Part shown: positions 5,473-11,359 of the stretch, one piece after another
How the letters are laid out: every line of letters starts with the position of its first letter
Numbering within the stretch: position 1 is the stretch's first letter
NCBI GenBank assembly: GCA_021160845.1
Contig: JAGHBT010000165.1
Span: 1-11,359, forward strand
Source: a bacterium
GTDB taxonomy: Bacteria; Krumholzibacteriota; Krumholzibacteriia; Krumholzibacteriales; WJIX01
DNA: 11,359 nt
Direction: 5' to 3'
Notes under the pieces: model-generated
Databases searched by the model: none
What the model saw: only the letters and a program-made list of their open reading frames with translations
What the model was told of the DNA's origin: nothing
Program-made: the position numbers and the translations under genes

Positions 5473-8400
5473 GTGACGAATGAGAAAAATAAGAATATAT
5501 ACAGAGATCTTTCCCCGTTAAGTGAAGCGGTTGAGGCAGAAAAAGAAGTGTTGAAATATTGGGACGAACACGAGATTTTCCGAAAGAGTCTTGACCAGCG
5601 GCCAAAGGAAAAATCCTTTGTTTTCTATGAAGGGCCTCCTACCGCTAACGGAAGGCCTGGTGTTCACCATGCCATGTCGAGAACAATCAAGGATACGATC
5701 TGCAGGTTTAAAACAATGAGTGGTTTCAGGGTTGAAAGGAAAGCGGGATGGGACACTCACGGACTGCCCGTAGAGATAGAGGTTGAAAAGAAACTTGGGC
5801 TTGAAGGAAAAAAGCAGATAGAAAAACACGGGGTGGCGGATTTTAACAAGGAGTGCCGAAAGAGTATATTTAAGTATCTCGATGAATGGCACGAGTTTAC
5901 ACGGAGGCTTGGCTTCTGGCTTGATCTCGATAACCCTTATGTTACATGTACAAACGAATATATAGAATCGGTCTGGTGGATTCTTAAACAGTTTTGGGAT
6001 CAGGGTCTTCTGTATGAAGGACACAAAATAGTTCCATATTGCCCCCGTTGCGGGACAGCCTTGTCGAGCCATGAAGTTTCACAGGGGTATAAAGATGTAA
6101 CCGATCCTTCGGTTTATTTCAAAATGAAAGTTAAAGGTGAAGACGCGAGTTTTCTTGTATGGACTACAACTCCATGGACTTTGCTTTCAAATGTGGCGCT
6201 GGCTGTCGGGCCTGAATACAAATATGTAAAGGTCAGGAATAATGGTGAAGTACTTATACTTGCTGAAGCCCTTACTGCTGTTCTGGACGGCGAGTTCGAG
6301 GTTTTGGAAAGATTTGCCGGAAAGGACCTCGTAGGGAAGAAATACCAACCCTGTTTTCCCTATTTTGAAGATGTGAAGGGTGGATTCAGGGTAATAGAGG
6401 CGGATTTCGTAACATTGACCGACGGAACGGGTATAGTTCACATAGCTCCCGCTTTCGGGGAAGATGACTATAGGATCGGTAAGGTTGAAAAATTGCCCTT
6501 TGTTCAACCTGTAGATAAAGAGGGAAAATTCACTGAAGATATCGAGCTCTGGGCTGGATCTTTTGTTAAAGATTGTGACCAGGAAATCATTGATAATCTT
6601 GATAAGCGTGGGATTCTCTACAGGAAAGAAGGGATTACGCACTCCTATCCATTTTGCTGGAGGTGTGATTCGCCACTGCTGTATTACGCAAGACGTTCCT
6701 GGTATATTAAGACGACTGCGTTTAAGGATCTTCTTATTGAAGCTAATTCAAAAATAGAGTGGTACCCCCCGGAAGTGGGAGAGAACCGGTTTGCCCGGTG
6801 GCTAGAAGGAAATGTCGATTGGGCGTTAAGCCGTGAACGTTACTGGGGCACGCCGCTTAATATCTGGGTGTGTGATTCATGCGAAGAGAAGTACTGCGTT
6901 GGAGGTATAGAAGAATTGCGTTCGCTCAGCAAGGATTTTCCGGAAACACTGGATTTGCATAAGCCTTATGTCGATGAGCTGAATGTTCGATGCCCCAAAT
7001 GCGGCGCCGGGATGACAAGGGTTCCGGAGGTGATCGATTGCTGGTTTGATTCCGGAGCGATGCCCTTCGCGCAGCACCATTATCCTATTGAAAACAAGGA
7101 TCTTTTTGAGACCCAGTATCCCGCTGAATTTATCAGTGAGGGGGTAGATCAATCCCGTGGATGGTTCTATTCGCTTCTCGTAATAGGAGTTTTTCTGAAA
7201 AAACAGAGCCCGTACCGCAGGTGTTTACCGCACGGGATGGTTCTTGACGCTAACGGACAAAAAATGAGTAAAAGCCGGGGCAACGCCGTTTACGCCAACG
7301 AGGCTCTGGATGACTATGGCGCTGATGCCCTAAGGTGGTTTCTCATGACATCAGGCGCACCCCATCTCGCAAAGCGTTTTGACCCTGACGCGCTTAAGGA
7401 TGGGGCAAACAGATTTATCGGGACATTCAGAAATCTCTACAGTTTTTTTGCGATGTACGCGAACCTCGACGGGTTTGTTCCGTCCGGAGAGATTGAAAGT
7501 GACAATTTGATAGATAAATGGCTCCTTTCCGTATATAACTCGACTGTAAAGGAAGTTAAGGAAGCTCTTGATGCCTATGATATTAACCGGGCCGGCAGAA
7601 AACTGTCCAGCTTTGTTGTTGACAAGCTTAGCAACTGGTATTTAAGGAGATGTCGTAGAAGGTTTTGGAAGAATGAAATGAGTGGTGATAAACGATCCGC
7701 TTATGAAACATATTACATGGTGCTAAGTGGAGTGACAAGGCTTATGGCCCCAATTGTACCTTTCATAAGTGAATTGGTTTTCTTGAGGCTTCAGAACTAC
7801 AGGGAACAGGGTGAGGACAATCTTAGTGTTCACCTGCGGAGTTATCCAAAATGTAATGAAGAGTTGATTGACAGAGAGCTTGAAAGAAAGATGCAGGAAG
7901 TTCTCCAGGTTGTCATCGCGGGAAGAGCCGCGCGAAACAAGGCCGGCATAAAGGTAAGAACACCTCTCTCGGAATTACTTGTCTGTAGTGCGGATTCCGG
8001 CAAAGTTGACTGGCTGGATGATGAGGAGTATGCCGCGCTTGTTCACGATGAATTGAATGTTAAGAAAATCTCCTATATTGAAAGTGCTGATGATTATATT
8101 TCGTTGACCGCCAAACCGGAGTTTTCTCTCCTCGGAAAGAGGTTCGGAAAGAAGATAAAGGAAGTTTCCCAGGCCATAGGAAAGTTAGATAAAACGCGGC
8201 TCAAAAAACTGGAAGCTGTGGGAGAAATTTCTATTGATATTGACGGGAAAGGAGAAAAATTCAAAGCAGAGGAAATCAAGGTTTTCCGCCAAACGATTGA
8301 AAACTTTGAAGTGGAGACTGAATCTGAAATAACAGTTGTTCTTAACACCATGTTAACTCCCGGGTTGATTAAAGAGGGGATGGCCAGGGATATAGTGAAC

Positions 8401-8625
8401 AGAGTACAGAATCTGAGAAAGGATTCAGGCTTTGAGATTAGCGATAGAATAGTATTATCCTACAAAGCCGACGAGGAAGTTAAAGAAGTTTTTACAGAAT
8501 TTGATGATTATATTCGGGGCGAAACTTTAGCTGAATCGATTGACAATAGCAGCAAGAATTGGCCTTTTGTTACGGAGTTTGAATTAAACGGCTTCAATGT
8601 TGTACTTTGGACTAAGCTTACCTGA
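5473..8625 (+). CDS. ileS: Isoleucyl-tRNA synthetase, type 2 (eukaryote-like)
   Basis: This class Ia synthetase of 1050 residues charges tRNA-Ile. In order it has: the first signature as GVHH (63-66) after GPPTANGRP in place of HIGH, and GWDTHGLP (92-99). Next come zinc-type CPRCG (190-194) and the CP1 editing domain with WTTTPWTL (230-237) and GTGIVHIAPAFGEDDY ending about 333 (Asp332 is the likely editing aspartate). CWRC (395-398), CDSC (467-470) and CPKC (507-510) lead to DCWFDSG and KMSKS (597-601). A helical anticodon-binding domain and a long C-terminal domain (ARDIVNRVQNLRKDSGF) complete it. Length and motifs fit the type 2 enzymes, which are often less sensitive to mupirocin. I chose the GTG at 5473 because GGAG (5461-5464) lies 8 nt before it; an in-frame GTG at 5464 has no such site and would add three residues. 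The next gene starts 27 nt after the stop. Confidence 0.97.
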   Translation: MTNEKNKNIYRDLSPLSEAVEAEKEVLKYWDEHEIFRKSLDQRPKEKSFVFYEGPPTANGRPGVHHAMSRTIKDTICRFKTMSGFRVERKAGWDTHGLPVEIEVEKKLGLEGKKQIEKHGVADFNKECRKSIFKYLDEWHEFTRRLGFWLDLDNPYVTCTNEYIESVWWILKQFWDQGLLYEGHKIVPYCPRCGTALSSHEVSQGYKDVTDPSVYFKMKVKGEDASFLVWTTTPWTLLSNVALAVGPEYKYVKVRNNGEVLILAEALTAVLDGEFEVLERFAGKDLVGKKYQPCFPYFEDVKGGFRVIEADFVTLTDGTGIVHIAPAFGEDDYRIGKVEKLPFVQPVDKEGKFTEDIELWAGSFVKDCDQEIIDNLDKRGILYRKEGITHSYPFCWRCDSPLLYYARRSWYIKTTAFKDLLIEANSKIEWYPPEVGENRFARWLEGNVDWALSRERYWGTPLNIWVCDSCEEKYCVGGIEELRSLSKDFPETLDLHKPYVDELNVRCPKCGAGMTRVPEVIDCWFDSGAMPFAQHHYPIENKDLFETQYPAEFISEGVDQSRGWFYSLLVIGVFLKKQSPYRRCLPHGMVLDANGQKMSKSRGNAVYANEALDDYGADALRWFLMTSGAPHLAKRFDPDALKDGANRFIGTFRNLYSFFAMYANLDGFVPSGEIESDNLIDKWLLSVYNSTVKEVKEALDAYDINRAGRKLSSFVVDKLSNWYLRRCRRRFWKNEMSGDKRSAYETYYMVLSGVTRLMAPIVPFISELVFLRLQNYREQGEDNLSVHLRSYPKCNEELIDRELERKMQEVLQVVIAGRAARNKAGIKVRTPLSELLVCSADSGKVDWLDDEEYAALVHDELNVKKISYIESADDYISLTAKPEFSLLGKRFGKKIKEVSQAIGKLDKTRLKKLEAVGEISIDIDGKGEKFKAEEIKVFRQTIENFEVETESEITVVLNTMLTPGLIKEGMARDIVNRVQNLRKDSGFEISDRIVLSYKADEEVKEVFTEFDDYIRGETLAESIDNSSKNWPFVTEFELNGFNVVLWTKLT

Positions 8626-8646
8626 TACATCCAGGTAGGAGGAGGG
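8617..8646 (+). promoter_or_regulatory. ileS-stop hairpin and Shine-Dalgarno of the DksA-like gene
   Basis: An 8-bp stem (one T-G wobble), 8617-8624 with 8632-8639 and a 7-nt loop, contains the ileS stop codon (8623-8625) in its left arm and loop. Its right arm covers the first part of a long purine ribosome site running to 8646 (AGGAGGAGGG at 8637-8646). A ribosome terminating on ileS would open the stem, so translational coupling is plausible. Most of the site stays free even when folded. Confidence 0.35.
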
Positions 8647-8652
8647 TTGCGG

Positions 8653-9054
8653 ATGTCCTCAGAAAAGAAGAAAAAGTATAATAAAAAAGAGATTGGTTTA
8701 TTCAAAAAGAATATTTTTGCTGAACGTGACCGGATTTCGAAAGAGATTAGCAGGATTAATGAATCGATAAATTCATCATTAGATGAAAATAGATCCGGAT
8801 CTGCCTATTCAAACCATTTGGCTGATCAGGGAACAGATGTTATGGAGCAGGAAAAGCTATACTCTTATGTCAGTCAGAAAGATTCTTATCTAAGGGCTCT
8901 CAATGAAGCGCTGGAGAGGATAGAAAGAGGAATATACGGGAAGTGTGAGATCTGTGGCGAGTTGATTCCCAAGGGGAGACTTGAAGTAGTTCCTTCGGCG
9001 AGACTATGCATTAAATGTAAGAGTGATCAGGAAAAAATCCGGAAGGAGCAGTAG
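8653..9054 (+). CDS. TraR/DksA-type C4 zinc-finger protein
   Basis: This 133-residue protein has a charged helical N-terminal half (about 10-95, two antiparallel helices expected) and a C-terminal C4 zinc finger: Cys98, Cys101, Cys119 and Cys122 in GKCEICGELIPKGRLEVVP...LCIKCK. The segment HLADQGTD (55-62) lies where DksA relatives carry the acidic coiled-coil tip that enters the RNA polymerase secondary channel; Asp58 is the best match. The family modulates transcription initiation, in E. coli together with ppGpp. Full DksA function is not assured, as many short relatives are uncharacterised. The ATG at 8653 has an AGGAGGAGGG tract ahead; a TTG at 8647 overlaps the end of that tract. It sits between ileS and lspA, 4 bases from lspA, so it is probably co-transcribed. 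Confidence 0.9.
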   Translation: MSSEKKKKYNKKEIGLFKKNIFAERDRISKEISRINESINSSLDENRSGSAYSNHLADQGTDVMEQEKLYSYVSQKDSYLRALNEALERIERGIYGKCEICGELIPKGRLEVVPSARLCIKCKSDQEKIRKEQ

Positions 9055-9058
9055 ATAG

Positions 9059-9538
9059 ATGCTATATTTTACGGTTGCAGCACTGGTTGTTATCCTTGAT
9101 CAGGCTACAAAAAGGATAGTTCTTAGAACCTGCGCGACCGGGGGCGCGAGAGAACTAATTGGGAATTTCCTCCAAATCAGATTGAATCATAATCCGGGAG
9201 CGATACTGGGTGTGCTTTCCGGTTCAAGGACCATTCTTTTGACAATTACAATAGTTTCCGTTGTCGCTTTGATTTTCTTCGCGTACAAGATGAGGTACGC
9301 CCCCATTCTAAAGAGGGTATCGTTGGGGCTTATTCTCGGTGGCGCTTTTGGCAATCTTATAGACAGGGTAGCTTCAGGGAGTGTGGTGGATTTTCTTGAT
9401 ATGGGAATAGGCCGATACCGTTGGCCTACCTATAATATCGCGGACGCCGCCGTAACAATAGGGGCAATTATTCTTATTTCAGGATTTGTTATGTATACTG
9501 ATTCTTCCGGGGAGGAAGATGCTGGTAGTCCTCAGTAA
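9059..9538 (+). CDS. lspA: Lipoprotein signal peptidase (signal peptidase II)
   Basis: This 159-residue inner-membrane aspartic peptidase removes signal peptides from diacylglyceryl-modified prolipoproteins. Four hydrophobic segments are visible (about 2-14, 57-76, 84-98 and 130-147). The catalytic aspartates are Asp102 in FGNLIDR and Asp129 in NIADAAV. Asp14 in the LDQATK block and NPGA (45-48) are also conserved family positions. The Phe often found after NxGAA is replaced here (NPGAILGVL), a mild divergence. Length is normal. The start ATG follows the DksA-like stop by 4 bases, and AAGGAG (9043-9048) inside the preceding gene serves as ribosome site. Adjacency to ileS is common in bacteria (ileS-lspA in E. 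coli), here with a DksA-like gene between. Confidence 0.97.
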   Translation: MLYFTVAALVVILDQATKRIVLRTCATGGARELIGNFLQIRLNHNPGAILGVLSGSRTILLTITIVSVVALIFFAYKMRYAPILKRVSLGLILGGAFGNLIDRVASGSVVDFLDMGIGRYRWPTYNIADAAVTIGAIILISGFVMYTDSSGEEDAGSPQ

Positions 9539-9687
9539 TTAAAGTGGATTTTTAATGTTGTTGCTCACGATTGCGCGGTTAACCCGGAATTCTTTTTCAC
9601 ATAATGGTACGCTGGGGCACCTCAGGGGGGCATAGTTGTTAGAAGGTGGGCAGGGCAGATCCCTGGGTTTTATTGTTTAGGGTTTTC

Positions 9688-10656
9688 ATGGGTAATAAAA
9701 TATATGAATTTGTTGTCGACGAGGAAAGCGTGGGAGATAGGATAGACCTGTATCTAGGCGGGCAAATTCCCGAACTTTCAAGGTCGAGGATTCAGAAAGC
9801 CATAAAGTCCGGAGAGGTTCTTATTGACGGCGGCGAAGTGAAAAAGGCCGCCTATAGGGTGAGCGATAATGAGAGGATTTCACTTAAGTTCACTCCTCCG
9901 GAGCCTATGAAGGCGCTCCCGGAGGATATTCCCCTAAGCATCGTTTATGAAGATAAATTTCTTATTGTCCTGGATAAACCTCCCGGGCTTGTTGTGCATC
10001 CTGCTCCCGGGCACTGGAGCGGCACCCTGGTCAACGCTTTATTGTATCATTGTGATGATCTCTCGGGGATTGGAGGGATCCTTCGCCCTGGAATTGTTCA
10101 CAGGCTGGATAAGAATACATCAGGATTGATTGTTGTCGCCAAGAATGACGAGGTTCATCTTTCACTCAGCCGACAGCTTATGGAGAGGACCGTTTCCAGG
10201 GTATATCACACAATTATCTGGGGTGAAATGCCGGTTCGGGATGGAGTTATTGACCAGCCGATCGGAAGATCCCGGCGGAACAGGAAAAAGATGGCGGTTG
10301 TGAAATCGGGCGGCAGGAACGCTGTGACAAACTACAATGTTATGGACACTTTCCCGCCTTTTCAGTATATTAAGGTGAAGCTCGGTACTGGAAGAACTCA
10401 TCAGATCAGAGTGCATCTCTCCCATTTTGGAAGGCCGGTGCTTGGAGATCCCGATTATGGAGGCAGGAAACTGCATAGAGGAGGGTTATCGGATGAGGAG
10501 AGGAAAATCGCCAAAAAGGCGCTTTCTGTCATTGACAGACAAGCCCTCCATGCCGTGGAACTGTCGTTTTATCACCCAATTGTGGAGAAGGAGATGAGTT
10601 TCAAGACTGTTCTTCCGGATGATTTTGAATCCGTATTGTCGGTAATAAAGGGGTAG
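9688..10656 (+). CDS. RluA/RluD-family 23S rRNA pseudouridine synthase
   Basis: This 322-residue enzyme isomerises uridine to pseudouridine in RNA. It has an N-terminal S4 RNA-binding domain (about 13-60: RIDLYLGGQIPELSRSRIQKAI, split here as RIDLYLG and LSRSRIQKAIKSGEVLIDG) and the RluA catalytic domain. Catalytic Asp141 lies in HRLDKNTSGL. LDKPPGLVVHPAPGH and GRTHQIRVHL are the other family blocks. The S4 domain and length favour the RluD group (large-subunit helix 69), but the target cannot be proved from sequence. The ATG at 9688 is preferred, with AGGG 5 nt upstream; an in-frame GTG at 9646 would add 14 residues without similarity. It lies 149 bases after lspA, and that gap holds only a small CAGGG/CCCTG hairpin (9651-9665). 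It is nearly fused to the next gene (2-base gap). Confidence 0.93.
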   Translation: MGNKIYEFVVDEESVGDRIDLYLGGQIPELSRSRIQKAIKSGEVLIDGGEVKKAAYRVSDNERISLKFTPPEPMKALPEDIPLSIVYEDKFLIVLDKPPGLVVHPAPGHWSGTLVNALLYHCDDLSGIGGILRPGIVHRLDKNTSGLIVVAKNDEVHLSLSRQLMERTVSRVYHTIIWGEMPVRDGVIDQPIGRSRRNRKKMAVVKSGGRNAVTNYNVMDTFPPFQYIKVKLGTGRTHQIRVHLSHFGRPVLGDPDYGGRKLHRGGLSDEERKIAKKALSVIDRQALHAVELSFYHPIVEKEMSFKTVLPDDFESVLSVIKG

Positions 10657-10658
10657 GG

Positions 10659-11003
10659 GTGAGATATAAATCAATAGAAATAGAAGGTGTTGTGATTATA
10701 GAGTTATCCGGTAAGCTTATGGGGGGTGACGATTCGTCAAAATTTAGGGATTTAATATATGATCTTTTGGAAAAGAACAAAAAGAATATTGTAGTTAATC
10801 TTGGCAAAGTATCGTGGATAAACAGCGCGGGAATGGGCATTCTTATTTCAGGTTATACAACGATGCGTAAACATCAGGGAGATTTAAAGTTGCTGAATGT
10901 TTCGAACAAGATAAAAAGTCTTCTTTATGTGACGAAATTGAATTTGATATTTGAATCTTTTGATAATGAGATAGAAGCTGTTCAAAGCTATTCCGGCAAC
11001 TGA
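10659..11003 (+). CDS. STAS-domain anti-sigma factor antagonist (RsbV/SpoIIAA-like)
   Basis: This 114-residue protein is one STAS domain: beta strand IEGVVIIELSGKLMGG, a helix, strand NIVVNLGKVSWINSAGMGIL, then LKLLNVSNKIKSLL. The loop INSAGMG places Ser56 at the phosphoacceptor position of RsbV/SpoIIAA. In partner switching, the unphosphorylated antagonist binds the anti-sigma kinase and frees its target; phosphorylation of this serine ends that. The GTG start lies 2 bases after the pseudouridine synthase stop, with AAAGGGG (10647-10653) ahead. The next gene encodes a kinase of the matching type, which supports the role. The controlled target is not in the window. The weak alternative is a stand-alone STAS protein of another pathway. 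Confidence 0.9.
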   Translation: MRYKSIEIEGVVIIELSGKLMGGDDSSKFRDLIYDLLEKNKKNIVVNLGKVSWINSAGMGILISGYTTMRKHQGDLKLLNVSNKIKSLLYVTKLNLIFESFDNEIEAVQSYSGN

Positions 11004-11023
11004 TAATAAAGGGGGAGTAGGCT

Positions 11024-11359
11024 GTGTCTGAATATATAGCGATAGAATTCCCAAGCAAGTATGAATATCTTAACATGATTAATATTGTTTGTGAGGAAAT
11101 CGCCGAGGATATGGAGCTGAATTCAAAGGTAGCGAATGAAATATCAATTTCAGTAATAGAGGCCTGTACAAATGCCCTGGAACATGGCAACAAATCTTCT
11201 CCTGAGAAAAATGTCCGTATGGTTATAAAGCGCGATTCAGACAGGATTGCTGTCGAAGTATATGACTGGGGGGAAGGGTTTGATTATAAAGAATATCTCG
11301 AGCATATTCCCGACCCTTACGATATTCAAAAAGTGCATGGGAGAGGAATCTTTATAATG
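11024..11359 (+). CDS. RsbW/SpoIIAB-like anti-sigma serine kinase (GHKL ATPase), 3'-truncated by window
   Basis: The frame from the GTG at 11024 is open to the last base (112 residues visible); GGGGGAG (11011-11017) lies 6 nt before it. GHKL ATP-binding motifs are present in order: N box EACTNALEHGN (46-56, Asn50 for magnesium), G1 box DWGEGF (81-86) and G2 box HGRGIFIM (105-112), where the window stops. By length the G2 box should be near the C-terminus, so about 25-35 residues are missing. Such proteins bind and inhibit a sigma factor or other partner and phosphorylate the STAS antagonist. It starts 20 bases after the STAS stop, so the two should be co-transcribed. Not being able to see the next gene, I cannot say whether it encodes a sigma factor or a PP2C phosphatase. 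Confidence 0.92.
   Translation, partial: MSEYIAIEFPSKYEYLNMINIVCEEIAEDMELNSKVANEISISVIEACTNALEHGNKSSPEKNVRMVIKRDSDRIAVEVYDWGEGFDYKEYLEHIPDPYDIQKVHGRGIFIM

Noticed and set aside
5518..6072. Open frame on - of 184 codons opposite ileS
   Set aside because: Fully antisense to conserved synthetase motifs; no ribosome site or recognisable domain.
9646..9687. N-terminal extension of the pseudouridine synthase from GTG 9646
   Set aside because: The 14 extra residues resemble nothing in the family, and the GTG overlaps its own possible ribosome site; the ATG at 9688 fits better.

Overview
This window looks like a core-genome segment of a bacterium with roughly 45% GC. Its features are strong AGGAGG-type ribosome binding sites, frequent GTG starts and tightly packed same-strand genes. 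It encodes signal peptidase II (lipoprotein maturation), a DivIVA-family polar/septal protein, an eukaryote-like (type 2) isoleucyl-tRNA synthetase and a partner-switching STAS/kinase pair. That mix suggests a deep-branching, probably Gram-negative lineage (FCB-like or delta-proteobacteria-like candidate phylum), but the sequence alone does not settle the taxonomy. I see no phage, transposon, CRISPR or other obviously transferred DNA.

Layout. 1-1263: 3' part of an S9 (dipeptidyl peptidase IV-like) serine peptidase on +. 1328-1410: tRNA-Leu(CAG) on -, convergent with the peptidase gene, with a good sigma70-type promoter at 1438-1466. 1614-4227: a likely operon of yggS (PLP-binding protein), a YggT-family membrane gene interrupted by an in-frame TAA, and a divIVA-like gene with a very long acidic tail. 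4228-4511: a 284-base intergenic stretch with a 19-base perfect dyad, a strong hairpin (probable terminator) and a candidate promoter with an inverted repeat over its -35 box. 4512-5336: a trimeric-type purine nucleoside phosphorylase with altered base- and ribose-binding residues. 5473-9538: ileS, a TraR/DksA-type zinc-finger gene and lspA, closely spaced. 9688-11359: a RluD-like pseudouridine synthase, an RsbV-like STAS protein and an RsbW-like kinase cut by the window end, also closely spaced.

How the genes fit together. yggS-yggT-divIVA recalls the cluster near cell-division genes in Gram-positive bacteria, which suggests a role in envelope growth or polarity. The ileS-dksA-lspA-rluD run is translation, transcription control and envelope housekeeping. 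The STAS and kinase genes form a probable anti-sigma antagonist/anti-sigma kinase switch whose target lies outside the window. I found no wholly new system. The best leads are the broken yggT, the long DivIVA tail, the GVHH signature in IleRS and the Asp/Ile substitutions in the phosphorylase.
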